The translations under genes were made by a program, and so were the position numbers. A stretch of 64,000 nucleotides of DNA from Thermoanaerobacterium sp. PSU-2 (GTDB lineage: Bacteria; Bacillota; Thermoanaerobacteria; Thermoanaerobacterales; Thermoanaerobacteraceae), in contig NZ_MSQD01000004.1 in the NCBI RefSeq assembly GCF_002102475.1, positions 124,001-188,000 on the forward strand, read 5' to 3'. Positions 8,948 through 17,763 of the stretch are shown here, piece by piece (the stretch's first letter is position 1; each line of letters starts with the position of its first letter). The notes under the pieces are model-generated. The model was not told the origin of the DNA and did no database searches. It was given only the letters and a program-made list of their open reading frames with translations.

Positions 8948-9613
8948 ACTGTCTTTTTTCCCTTTTAATAGAAAAGATACAAATCCAATTATAATGTATG
9001 TAATGATTGAATTCCTGAAAGTCAAATACGATATATCACTGAAAAAACCTTCTGGAAGCATCTGAATTAACCTATCTCGAGTTACATCTAATTGCCATAA
9101 ATTATTGTCAAAAAAAATGTGATGAAAATATATAAACCATCTGTTAAAATCCAATGAAACTATGGCTCCTGTAACGAGTAAAAACAATATCACAAAAAGC
9201 ATACCTCGGTATGTATGATAAAAGACATCCTCTTTTCTAAAATACAGAAACAAAAAAGCCAAAATATAAATAAATATCATTAAGTTTCTAATCAAAAAGC
9301 CATTCTCAAAAAGCTTTCTGACATCTCTCATATGTTCCAATTCCCTATCGTTAAAAACCTTCTGATTTTGTCCATCTATTACAGCGTCTATTTGAAGGCT
9401 TTCAGATTTCCCATAAAGATAATCTTGAATTCTTAATGCAACTTTACTTAATTGCGATTTATCCATACCTGTAACGTACTTAACACCGTATTTGTCAAAT
9501 TCATTTATATAGAAATTCAAATTAAACGCCAAGTACTGCAAATTCGAAAGTAAGACAATCAAAAATAAAAGCACAGTCATAATTATAGATACAGTTTTAT
9601 TTGTAACTTTCAT
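8933..9613 (-). CDS. DUF1461 (TIGR01906-type) integral membrane protein
   Basis: The protein (226 aa) has four hydrophobic segments. The family blocks are NDRELEHMRDVRKLF in the outer loop and FHHIFFDNNLWQLD, then RLIQMLPEGFF, between spans 3 and 4. This is the TIGR01906/DUF1461 family, whose function is unknown. It is the last gene of the six-gene Hsp70/beta-CASP operon: its ATG lies 3 bases after the stop of the preceding gene (TAG TGA ATG), with an AAGGATTG site inside that gene. The tight spacing suggests a membrane component of the same system, but this could also be a conserved accident of order. Confidence 0.82.
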   Translation of the reverse strand: MKVTNKTVSIIMTVLLFLIVLLSNLQYLAFNLNFYINEFDKYGVKYVTGMDKSQLSKVALRIQDYLYGKSESLQIDAVIDGQNQKVFNDRELEHMRDVRKLFENGFLIRNLMIFIYILAFLFLYFRKEDVFYHTYRGMLFVILFLLVTGAIVSLDFNRWFIYFHHIFFDNNLWQLDVTRDRLIQMLPEGFFSDISYLTFRNSIITYIIIGFVSFLLKGKKDSKIGL

Positions 9614-9616
9614 TCA

Positions 9617-11107
9617 CTACAATCCTTCCTTGACGTTTTTTAAAAGAGCTTCATACAAAAGCTTGCTGTTTTTCATGTCCTTGTACAACTTTATCCTTTT
9701 GTCGACACTTTCCATTATGGCAGCCTTAACATTTGACGTCGTCTCAAACTCCAAAGAGCTTTTTAAATAGTTTAAAAACTCATTTTCAAAATTCCCAGGA
9801 ACAGGTATAATTCCTAAAAGTCGCCTCATTCGTACCTTTCTGTAATCAGGATTCATGAACTTTATTATATCATCTATCATGGAAACAAGGTTATTTATTT
9901 CGTCTTCAACAATGCTTCCATCTATTATATCGCCTGTGATGTCGTCAAATTCGTCGCTGTCATCATTCATCAGATTTTCGTACTCAGCTAAAATTTCTAT
10001 ATCATTCAGTATATCTTCATCTATCAATGTATCTATCTCATTTTCAAGATAATTCACATCACTTAACAGTCTATTGTAATTGTAAAGCTCAAAATACCAA
10101 TTAGAAATATTTTCGTTCAACATCTTTAAAAAGTCTTTGACTTTCTTTTTTGTATATCTTTCTTCGTATATACTGCTGTAAATGTCAAAAAAGATTTTTA
10201 TTTTAGGTTCCTCATGCATAATATCTTCTATCTTTTTGTCTGATTTATAAAATATTAAAAGTCTATTTACGATCCTAATGAGCGAATAAACTATTTCTCT
10301 TACATCCTGTATCTTGCTTAAAAGCAAGATTGTATCTTTTAAATACATCTCCAAATCATCTTTTGCAGCATTCTTTAAGTCCAATGTCTGAAGCTCATCT
10401 ATCTTGTTGGCTATCTCTGCAAATTTATCCCCATAACCTTCTACCAATTTTCCATAAAAATTTTCCTCTATCTCAAAAATGCTCTCTAAAAGTTTCTCGT
10501 AGCCAGTGTATTCATGGATCAAACCACTTTTCATGTAATCAAAAAACCTCTTTCTGGAAAGGGCAAAAGGTATAGCTGATATGACTTCCTGAATCCTCTC
10601 AAATTTCTCATCTTCATTTTCAAATACAAACTCTTTAATTTTATCGTAAAACTCATCAATGCTTATATTAATTTCATTCTGATTAAAAACCTTTAATTTG
10701 TCATTAAACACATCACTGCAATACCTTGCTTCCACAAAATACCCAAATAGCACTTCAAGATCTGCTTCTAACTTATCCTTTTCCTCTTGAAGCGTTTTTA
10801 TGATGTTATCCTTAATCTTCATGTCTATCTGCCTATAATGCCTAATCCTACTGACAACATCTCTGTAACTTTCAACAGTAACGTACAGTTGGTTATCTAC
10901 ACTTTTTATAAACTTTAAAACACCACTTCTCTTTAAAATGATGTCATATAGATATACAGATTCATATATAAGTTCTAAGACGCAAATTGTCATGATTATG
11001 CTTTTTTGTCTTTTAAATACTTCTTTAAGAGCCCTCGAAATATTAGTTTCATCATTGTTATCTTCAATTAGTATCTTTTTAAGTTTTTGAATCTCATCAT
11101 GATGCAT
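9617..11107 (-). CDS. Unrecognised all-helical protein of the Hsp70/beta-CASP operon
   Basis: I do not recognise this 496-aa protein. It is rich in Glu, Asp, Lys, Ile and Leu and looks entirely alpha-helical, with no signal peptide or membrane span. A strongly acidic stretch (NDDSDEFDDITGDIIDG) lies at about residue 380, followed by a C-terminal block beginning GIIPVPGNFENEF. The ATG at 11107 follows GAGGTG by 7 nt; an in-frame TTG at 11122 has no ribosome binding site. It sits 15 bp after the coiled-coil gene and 3 bp before DUF1461. Base composition matches its neighbours. It is probably a cytoplasmic scaffold or adaptor, which is an inference from composition only. Confidence 0.7.
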   Translation of the reverse strand: MHHDEIQKLKKILIEDNNDETNISRALKEVFKRQKSIIMTICVLELIYESVYLYDIILKRSGVLKFIKSVDNQLYVTVESYRDVVSRIRHYRQIDMKIKDNIIKTLQEEKDKLEADLEVLFGYFVEARYCSDVFNDKLKVFNQNEINISIDEFYDKIKEFVFENEDEKFERIQEVISAIPFALSRKRFFDYMKSGLIHEYTGYEKLLESIFEIEENFYGKLVEGYGDKFAEIANKIDELQTLDLKNAAKDDLEMYLKDTILLLSKIQDVREIVYSLIRIVNRLLIFYKSDKKIEDIMHEEPKIKIFFDIYSSIYEERYTKKKVKDFLKMLNENISNWYFELYNYNRLLSDVNYLENEIDTLIDEDILNDIEILAEYENLMNDDSDEFDDITGDIIDGSIVEDEINNLVSMIDDIIKFMNPDYRKVRMRRLLGIIPVPGNFENEFLNYLKSSLEFETTSNVKAAIMESVDKRIKLYKDMKNSKLLYEALLKNVKEGL

Positions 11108-11122
11108 TGTTACACCTCGCAA

Positions 11123-12103
11123 TTATGAATTTTTAAGCATTTTTGATAGATCGTCCAACAAAGAGTAATCATCGTCTTCTAAACTTACTGCCGATTGCAA
11201 GTGAGCGGTTCCTTCATAGTTAGATGCAATCTTCTTCTCAATGTTAAATATCAATTCCTTGATTTCAGAGAAGTTTTTCTTTATTTCCTGATTGTCTTGT
11301 TGTAAATCCATCAATATTTTATTTAAAGAAACCTTTAAATTTTCACTTTTTTTCTCCTTAGCCATGCTTTCATTAATGAGTTTTACTACGTGTTTATCGA
11401 ATTCTACACCTATATGCTCCAGAGTCATTTCCAAATGCCTTTTTTCCTGTCTTAAATCCTCCAATCTTTTGTTTAAAGATGCTATTTCCTTGTCCTTATT
11501 TTCCAACGCCTTTTTTAAATTGTCCACCTCAATTATATTCTTTTTTTCTTCTTTTATCAATTTGTCCTGCAATTTTTCTACTTCTCTTTCAAGCTTTTTG
11601 ACCTTTTTGAGTAAGTCTACGCTATCTTTTTGATTCATTATTCTATCATCGTCTTCTACCAATTTTTCATCAGCCACATTCACATTTAGCTCCATGGCTT
11701 TATTAATTATATCACCAAGTTCCCGCCTATTGTCAATAAGAAGTGCAGAAACGACATTTTCACGTCCATAATTGCGGCATAACTCAACGATGTTTTCTTC
11801 TATTTCGTCAGCATCCATCTGGCTTATCTTCTCATAAAGATCTTTTTTTAGAACCTTCCATGCATCTATTAACTCATCATAGTTAAAATTTCCTTTTAAT
11901 ATTTCTTGCCTTAGTATAGGAACGATTTTTGATGGAGGGCTGGATTTTTCGTTTAGTCTAAATCCGGCAAGCTTCTTCTGGAGATTTTTGTCATTATTAA
12001 AAGGTTTTATCAATACGCTGTATGGTAAAGAATACAAAAATATATCTAAACATTTGGCAATATCTATTCCATTTTTGTCTAACAAGGCACATCTTCCCTT
12101 CAT
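11123..12103 (-). CDS. Coiled-coil protein of the Hsp70/beta-CASP operon
   Basis: The protein (326 aa) has two parts. Residues 1-140 form a helical head containing CALLDKNGIDIAKCLDIFLY and a basic, proline-bearing patch around 45-65. Residues ~160-292 show heptad-like charged/hydrophobic repeats (for example KKVKKLEREVEKLQDKL) typical of a long coiled coil. The tail is short and acidic (SLEDDDYSLLDDLSKML). No ATPase motif is present, so it is not an SMC or Rad50. It starts on an ATGA overlap with the HEAT-repeat gene. The head plus rod plus acidic tail suggests an oligomerising adaptor; function unknown. Confidence 0.72.
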   Translation of the reverse strand: MKGRCALLDKNGIDIAKCLDIFLYSLPYSVLIKPFNNDKNLQKKLAGFRLNEKSSPPSKIVPILRQEILKGNFNYDELIDAWKVLKKDLYEKISQMDADEIEENIVELCRNYGRENVVSALLIDNRRELGDIINKAMELNVNVADEKLVEDDDRIMNQKDSVDLLKKVKKLEREVEKLQDKLIKEEKKNIIEVDNLKKALENKDKEIASLNKRLEDLRQEKRHLEMTLEHIGVEFDKHVVKLINESMAKEKKSENLKVSLNKILMDLQQDNQEIKKNFSEIKELIFNIEKKIASNYEGTAHLQSAVSLEDDDYSLLDDLSKMLKNS

Positions 12104-13677
12104 GCTTTTATAAGTTTATCTTTTCCTTTGTAATTCCTCTCAATAATCTTTTGTGCAAGATATCTGATTCTGGTGCTATCGTTAAATGACGCATCAATAA
12201 AAATCCTCTCATTTATGATATTACTTAATAAACCTGTGTTCTTGCCTAAAATTTTGTAAATTGTGTATTGAATCTCCTCTTTCTTTGTTGTCTTGAGCTT
12301 TAATATCAACTCTTCAGCCATGCTATCATCAATGTTGGTGTCTAAAATCCTTAATGCATTTAGGCATGCAAAGCCGTCATTATTTCTTATTAAGTATCTG
12401 ACGCCATTGGTTATTTCCTTGCTTATCTTGCTGTCTTTAAAACCCTTAAGCCTTTTAAGCTCTTTGATTGCACATGATATATCGCTATAAGAATTATTTG
12501 GAGATATCAAATATTCAAATAAGCCTCCTAAGTATTTTATCTCACCTAACTGCACTAATGCAGACATAGTATTTATTCTAAGCTCCTTGTCATTCATATA
12601 CTTTTTGATTATGTCCTTTGCCTCAAAAGCTTCCAAATTTGCCAATGACGTTATGATACAAGCCTTAACATCACTTTTGAAATTCTCATTCTCCAGCATG
12701 TTCATTAAATATTTTACAGCCTTTTTGTCCTTTGTATATCCTAAACCTATGATGATATTTATTTTATCTTCTATCAAAGGAGATTCCAATGCCTCAATAA
12801 GCCTATCTGTTGCACTTTCAATCCTCATCTTTCCTAATGTTATAGCGGCTTTTTGATTGTACTCATCATTGTAAAGCATCTTCGACAAGCTTTCTATCGC
12901 CATCTCCTTTGAACGAGATATAACATTTGAATAGACTGTGTTGAGGCTTTTATTTTCGTTGTTCATGTAGCACTTCAAAATTTCAGACAGTGCATCTTCT
13001 CCAAATCGCGAAAGTCTATCTATGAGTCTAAATGCCACATTTCTTTCATTCACACTGAACCCATTGAATTTATTCACCATGTTTAAAATAGGCCTTACAC
13101 ATCTTTCATCACCAATGTCCAAAAGACATTCCGCAGCTTCGATTTTTAAACTTTCATTGTCAAACAAAAGCAAAAGCGTATCAAAAGCAGACTTCTCCTT
13201 AATAGTTCTTATGACTTCTATTGCTATTTTCATCTGAATATCCCATGACCAACTCTTTAATACGCTTATAAGAGCATCTCTCCCTGCCTTGCTTAAATTG
13301 CACACAGATACTAAGATCCTCAATATAGATTGGTAAATATTCCTATCATTTAAATTCAGTGCTTTAGTGCAGTATAAAAACATTTCGATAGGGTTCTGCC
13401 CTTCCTCTAATATGCTTTTAAATAAATCTATGATTTCAACTTCTATTAAATTCACTCCTTTTTCGCTTGTTGCAACTAATTTAAGCGTTTTTTCATAGAT
13501 AAGCCGTGCATTTACATCAGATATATAGTATTCAAAAACCTGTTCTTTAACTGATTCCACTTTTTCAGCATTTGCAGCAGCTCCTAAGTATCCTTTACCT
13601 TCTTTGATTTCTTCATTGTGTATATTAAAAAACAAATCTCTGTTTTCTTGAAGCAAAGCTCTCCAATTAACAGCCAT
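12100..13677 (-). CDS. HEAT-repeat protein of the Hsp70/beta-CASP operon
   Basis: The protein (525 aa) is an alpha-solenoid. From about residue 110 to the end there are repeated pairs of helices with the HEAT/PBS-lyase pattern, for example AAECLLDIGDERCVRPIL, AITLGKMRIESATDRLIEAL and IIGLGYTKDKKAVKYLMNML. The first ~100 residues (MAVNWRALLQENRDLFFN...) are helical but not repeat-like. The ATG at 13677 is 7 nt from GAGGTG and overlaps the end of the Hsp70 gene by 11 bp; an ATG 3 bases upstream is possible. Such solenoids bind partner proteins or nucleic acids. Here the obvious candidate partner is the lidless Hsp70. Confidence 0.78.
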   Translation of the reverse strand: MAVNWRALLQENRDLFFNIHNEEIKEGKGYLGAAANAEKVESVKEQVFEYYISDVNARLIYEKTLKLVATSEKGVNLIEVEIIDLFKSILEEGQNPIEMFLYCTKALNLNDRNIYQSILRILVSVCNLSKAGRDALISVLKSWSWDIQMKIAIEVIRTIKEKSAFDTLLLLFDNESLKIEAAECLLDIGDERCVRPILNMVNKFNGFSVNERNVAFRLIDRLSRFGEDALSEILKCYMNNENKSLNTVYSNVISRSKEMAIESLSKMLYNDEYNQKAAITLGKMRIESATDRLIEALESPLIEDKINIIIGLGYTKDKKAVKYLMNMLENENFKSDVKACIITSLANLEAFEAKDIIKKYMNDKELRINTMSALVQLGEIKYLGGLFEYLISPNNSYSDISCAIKELKRLKGFKDSKISKEITNGVRYLIRNNDGFACLNALRILDTNIDDSMAEELILKLKTTKKEEIQYTIYKILGKNTGLLSNIINERIFIDASFNDSTRIRYLAQKIIERNYKGKDKLIKA

Positions 13678-15286
13678 CATACAACACCTCTTTATCAAAT
13701 GTGACATCTATTCTCTGCTTAAAATTTCCAGTAACCCATGCTTCCAAATGCAATATCCTGTTTTTGTCAAAAGTCACTTTTATAGAAATAGGCGTACCTG
13801 GCTTTATAATGTCAGTAAACGTCAATTGAACTGATTTAAGCCTTTTCATCTTTGGATCGTAAATGCTTTTCCCTGATAAAATGTCAAGCTTTATTCCTGT
13901 AGCATTGTCTACTTTCACAATGCCTTCATACACTTTTTCATAAGGTGCTTTCGTTCCTTGTCCTACTAATAGAACTGGCAAATTATTTTTCACATCAAGG
14001 TAAATATTCTCTGCTACCACGGGATATATGATGATTTTCCCTTTTTCAATTTTCTTTTTGTTTTCGTTGTAATAATTATACAATGCAGCACCTTTTGCTA
14101 CCGAATACATAGGATCTAAGTAGCTTATAGTTTTTTTGCCAAAAAAGTTCTCTATCGTTTCCCTAACAGTGCTGTAAGCCGTCATGCCTCCAACTAAGAA
14201 GACTTCGTCAATATCTTCTTTGCCTAAATTAGCTTTATTGAGAGTATCAATTATCGGATCTATTATATTGAATCCTAAATTGCCGCCTTTTGTAAGTAAA
14301 GGCTTTATACACTCATCATATTCTTTTTTACTTATTTCAAATTCAAATGACTGCCCACTATAGAAATTTTTCAAACTATTCTTATACACTGCATCACCGT
14401 ATTCTTCACCTGTTAAACCACTGCCTATAGATGAAAACATGATTCTGGCTTTCTCAATCTCCAGCGACAATACGCTAAATATATATCGCTTTGCATCAAC
14501 ATTAGGCAGCATTCGCTTATAATCGACATCATTTAAAATAGAATACTTGTGCAATAAATACAAAACACCACATACATCAAAGTCAACGCCTCCAAGCTGT
14601 GTGTGTGGAGATATTGCCAATTCTTCAACTTTATAATCATCACCATTTATTTCCACATTCATTATGGATACGTCACAAGTGCCTCCACCTAAATCAAATA
14701 CCAAAACTTTTTTTGGCTTGCTAAAATCGTGGATAGCATATCGTTTATCGCTTAACTTTTCTTCATAAATTAGATCCAATAATGCCGCTGTAGGCTCTGA
14801 TATAAAGATAAGCCGATCCTCTAAAAATCCTGCCGATTTAGCTGCATTTTTAGTAGACTCAATTTGATCATGATTAAAAGACGCCGGAACTGTTATGACA
14901 GCACCGTCTACTCTTTCACCATAAAATCTTTCAACGCTTGCCTTAGCAACAGACAAAATTTTTTCCGCCACATCTTCTGGAGTGTATTTTTTGCTGTCAA
15001 TTTGCCAAACATGATTCCTATTACCAATGTAATTCTTGCTATTGTAGATTACGCGATCATATTCAATGTTTTTCATATTCTTAGCCAATTGGCCTATAAA
15101 TTCATTCCCATTATCATCCACATAAATGCAGGATGGCAACGTTTTTTTTGTTGTTATACTGCCGTTCTTATCGGAAATTTGCTCTATATCTAAAATATCA
15201 ATCTTCACATTGCCATCTTCTATATAATCAGCACACGCTACAACTGTATTAGTAGTCCCAAGGTCAATGCCAATATATGGTTTCAT
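13667..15286 (-). CDS. Hsp70-like chaperone lacking the lid domain
   Basis: The protein (539 aa) has a full Hsp70 nucleotide-binding domain: phosphate-1 IGIDLGTTNT (5-14), VPASFN (133-138), SEPTAA (163-168), phosphate-2 VFDLGGGTCDVS (196-207) and the adenosine motif FLVGGMTAYSTVRE (363-376). A beta-sandwich-like C-terminal part runs from ~415 to 539. DnaK is ~610 aa; here the helical lid is absent and the interdomain linker is not the DnaK-type VLLLDVTP. The ATG follows AGGAGG. No dnaJ or grpE is adjacent, so this is not the housekeeping dnaK. It lies 43 bp after the beta-CASP gene and overlaps the HEAT-repeat gene. It is probably a specialised, substrate-dedicated Hsp70. Confidence 0.85.
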   Translation of the reverse strand: MKPYIGIDLGTTNTVVACADYIEDGNVKIDILDIEQISDKNGSITTKKTLPSCIYVDDNGNEFIGQLAKNMKNIEYDRVIYNSKNYIGNRNHVWQIDSKKYTPEDVAEKILSVAKASVERFYGERVDGAVITVPASFNHDQIESTKNAAKSAGFLEDRLIFISEPTAALLDLIYEEKLSDKRYAIHDFSKPKKVLVFDLGGGTCDVSIMNVEINGDDYKVEELAISPHTQLGGVDFDVCGVLYLLHKYSILNDVDYKRMLPNVDAKRYIFSVLSLEIEKARIMFSSIGSGLTGEEYGDAVYKNSLKNFYSGQSFEFEISKKEYDECIKPLLTKGGNLGFNIIDPIIDTLNKANLGKEDIDEVFLVGGMTAYSTVRETIENFFGKKTISYLDPMYSVAKGAALYNYYNENKKKIEKGKIIIYPVVAENIYLDVKNNLPVLLVGQGTKAPYEKVYEGIVKVDNATGIKLDILSGKSIYDPKMKRLKSVQLTFTDIIKPGTPISIKVTFDKNRILHLEAWVTGNFKQRIDVTFDKEVLYDGC

Positions 15287-15329
15287 TTTTCCTCCTTTAC
15301 TCCCTCATGGTAAAATAAATTTAGACACA

Positions 15330-17273
15330 CTAAGGAGCCACAACGTCTACATCATCAAACAAATTCAAAATCTCCTCAATATTAAATGTACTATTTGTCT
15401 TTGCTCCTCTGTGAACAATATAAACCTTTTTAGGCGTCAATTTCAAAAATACTTCTAAAATATCCTGCAGTATCCCATGATTTATAATAGGAATATTCTC
15501 CTGCAACATAGATATAGGTTTCTTTATGTTGTTGCTTATGTTAAGCAAAATCGCATTGTCAAATGACATCAACTCCCGTCCGTACACAAAAGAAGTGCTG
15601 CCTTCGGTTAGATTGTCCGAGCTGGTCATTACCAGACAATTTCCAAGAGAGATTTCCTTTCGTATGAATTCCCTTTTGCTATCATACAATTTTATGTCGT
15701 TTGCATTTAACACGCCATTTCCGTAAATGGGGCCCATTAATTTTTCATATAGCATGGTTATATGTGACAATGCTCCATCTACATACACATTGTACGGCAT
15801 GTATTCAAAGTTTTTCTTCATAAGAATCAATAGATCCTGAGCTTTTCCTACAGCAAATGCAGGTATAAAGCCAACGCCATGATTGGCTAATTCCCTTATC
15901 ACTTCCAGAATCAACTTATCTTGAATTGCCTTATCGTATACGCTAAAGCTTGACGTATATCCAAACGTAGCTTCAGTAATCAGCACATCAGCGTGCATTC
16001 CATCTGGAATCGTAAGACCACTATTTGTCTCAACATCTTTTACAGTAAAATCACCTGTATAAAACACCGAAAAACCGTCGATTTCTACATAAGCCCCGCA
16101 AGCTCCCAATATATGTCCAGACGGCATAAGTTTCACTAAGACTTTTCTGCCTTTCACAGATTCGTCAAAAAGGCAATCGGTCAATGTCATGCTGTTTATT
16201 TTATTCAGCAACTTATAATCAGCATCATTTAGGTTCAAATCCTGCATATTGCTGTTTTTAGAAAAAAATCCGTTCAATATATACTTTGTCTCATAAGACA
16301 TAATTACAGGGCAGCTTAATCCGCTTTTTATAAGGTTTACAATTCCTCCACAATGATCAAGATGACAATGGGTAATAACAAGCAAATCAATATCTTTAAT
16401 ATCAACGCCAATTTTTTTTAAATTATCATAATATACGTTATCATCTTTAAAGTTAATGCCACAATCTAATAATACATTGACACCATCGTACGTTATTAAG
16501 TAACTACTGCCACCTGTACCACCACCTTCTAATAAATTAAATTTAAACAGATTAAAATCACGACCTTTACCATCTACTTCGCTGTAAAGCTGGTAATACT
16601 TCTTTAAAATAAATTTATTTTCAGGAAAATACCTAAAATATTTAACCTTTCTAAGCTCATCATCTCCTTTGACGCCCCATTGTATCATAAGCCTAATCAT
16701 TCTCAAATTGTCGTGATTAAGCTCATAAGCCTTCCTCAATTCAATGCGCCATCTCGCATCATCATCATCTTTATATGCCTCTGCCAATACAGTATGTATT
16801 AACGACCGAAAAAATCTGTCAGTATTTTTTTCTGCCATATATAGTAGTTCGTCCTCAATTGAATAATTCCTGCTTTTATTTTTAAAACTTAATATAAAAA
16901 TATATAAATTTATCCAATTATTTTCTTCATCATAGTTTATCAATTGCTCATATATGCCATCTTTTTTTAACGACAATTCAAACATGTCAAGCAGTAGCAC
17001 ACATTCAATAAATAATGGTATGTTATTCTTAGATAAAATAATATTATCAAAAATGTTCAAAAAGTGCTCTTTCGCATCTTCAATAATACCGAGATAAATT
17101 TCAACTTTAACTTGCCATAAAATTAAGTATAAGTAAATACTTCTATCGAGATCGCTGACAAGATTCTTTTGTTTGAAAATGTATTTATACGCATCCATAT
17201 ACCTCCTTTCTTCTACGTATGCTTTAAGCTTGGTATCGTATTCAGAAACTATATGATCGTAAATTGGCTTCAC
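15330..17273 (-). CDS. TPR-like / beta-CASP metallo-hydrolase (RNase J/CPSF73-related)
   Basis: The protein (647 aa) has a helical, TPR-like N-terminal half (about 15-235) and a C-terminal metallo-beta-lactamase/beta-CASP module. Metal-binding motifs are THCHLDH (301-307), PSGHILGACG with H387 and YTGDF with D408. Beta-CASP features are ITEATFG with E434 in place of Asp, PAFAVGKAQ (471-479) and the C-terminal VYIVHRG with H621. This family contains RNases (RNase J, CPSF73) and a few DNases; nuclease activity is inferred. The start is uncertain. GTG at 17273 sits almost on its G-rich site, and a TATAAT at 17286-17291 would leave nearly no leader. ATG at 17198 follows AAAGGAGGT but at very short spacing. 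It is the first gene of the six-gene operon. Confidence 0.85.
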   Translation of the reverse strand: MKPIYDHIVSEYDTKLKAYVEERRYMDAYKYIFKQKNLVSDLDRSIYLYLILWQVKVEIYLGIIEDAKEHFLNIFDNIILSKNNIPLFIECVLLLDMFELSLKKDGIYEQLINYDEENNWINLYIFILSFKNKSRNYSIEDELLYMAEKNTDRFFRSLIHTVLAEAYKDDDDARWRIELRKAYELNHDNLRMIRLMIQWGVKGDDELRKVKYFRYFPENKFILKKYYQLYSEVDGKGRDFNLFKFNLLEGGGTGGSSYLITYDGVNVLLDCGINFKDDNVYYDNLKKIGVDIKDIDLLVITHCHLDHCGGIVNLIKSGLSCPVIMSYETKYILNGFFSKNSNMQDLNLNDADYKLLNKINSMTLTDCLFDESVKGRKVLVKLMPSGHILGACGAYVEIDGFSVFYTGDFTVKDVETNSGLTIPDGMHADVLITEATFGYTSSFSVYDKAIQDKLILEVIRELANHGVGFIPAFAVGKAQDLLILMKKNFEYMPYNVYVDGALSHITMLYEKLMGPIYGNGVLNANDIKLYDSKREFIRKEISLGNCLVMTSSDNLTEGSTSFVYGRELMSFDNAILLNISNNIKKPISMLQENIPIINHGILQDILEVFLKLTPKKVYIVHRGAKTNSTFNIEEILNLFDDVDVVAP

Positions 17274-17285
17274 CCCCCTCTGTAT

Positions 17286-17291
17286 ATTATA
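17286..17291 (-). promoter_or_regulatory. -10 box upstream of the Hsp70/beta-CASP operon
   Basis: TATAAT on the minus strand lies 13 bases before the GTG at 17273, in an AT-rich tract. No convincing -35 is visible at 17 bp. If used, transcription would start only ~6 bases before that GTG. Confidence 0.4.
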
Positions 17292-17320
17292 TATTTTAAT
17301 ATTTTTTTATAAAAATTTCT

Positions 17321-17351
17321 ACAAAAAAATAAAGCCTGGTTTCATCCAGGC
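17321..17351 (-). terminator. Terminator of the dhaKLM operon
   Basis: On the minus strand GCCTGG pairs with CCAGGC (17346-17351 with 17334-17339, loop of 6), followed by a T-rich run with seven consecutive Ts (17321-17333). It starts 3 bases after the dhaM stop. Confidence 0.85.
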
Positions 17352-17353
17352 AA

Positions 17354-17746
17354 TTAAATCTTAACAAGATTCTTAGCTGCTTCTGCCACTTCTTTAACTT
17401 TTAATATGTCACTGCCTATTGAAGCTTCTACGCTTGCCGCAATCGTTCCTTCAACAAGAGGCGCATCTGCTATCTCAACTTTTCCCGCGTATTCTTCGTC
17501 AAGAAATTCTAACGCCATTTGAGCACTCATGACAGAACTTCCTAAATCAACTAAAATTAAAACGCCGTCACCGCTTTCGCACTTTTTTATTTCTTCTACG
17601 ATTTCGTCTACATTTGTGCCTAATCGCCCATCTTTGGTGCCTCCAGATCTACCTATTCTAATTTTTCCTCCTGTCATCTGGTCAGCCAATTCGTACAAGC
17701 CATCCGCCACCTTCTTTGAATGAGACACAATAACTATACCTACCAT
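17354..17746 (-). CDS. dhaM: Dihydroxyacetone kinase phosphotransfer subunit DhaM
   Basis: DhaM (130 aa) has an EIIA-mannose-type fold with the phospho-acceptor histidine in IVIVSHS near residue 9, followed by ADGLYELADQM. Its length matches the single-domain DhaM of Gram-positives, without the extra HPr or EI domains of the E. coli protein. It passes phosphate from PTS HPr to DhaL-bound ADP. The ATG at 17746 follows AAAGGA with good spacing; an ATG at 17767 overlaps the dhaL stop but has no ribosome binding site. It is the last gene of dhaKLM and is closed by a terminator. Confidence 0.92.
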   Translation of the reverse strand: MVGIVIVSHSKKVADGLYELADQMTGGKIRIGRSGGTKDGRLGTNVDEIVEEIKKCESGDGVLILVDLGSSVMSAQMALEFLDEEYAGKVEIADAPLVEGTIAASVEASIGSDILKVKEVAEAAKNLVKI

Positions 17747-17763
17747 TAGATCCAATCCTTTCC

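Noticed and set aside
12100-13707. HEAT-repeat gene start at 13707
   Set aside because: That start lies deep inside the Hsp70 frame without a ribosome binding site; ATG 13677 is 7 nt from GAGGTG.
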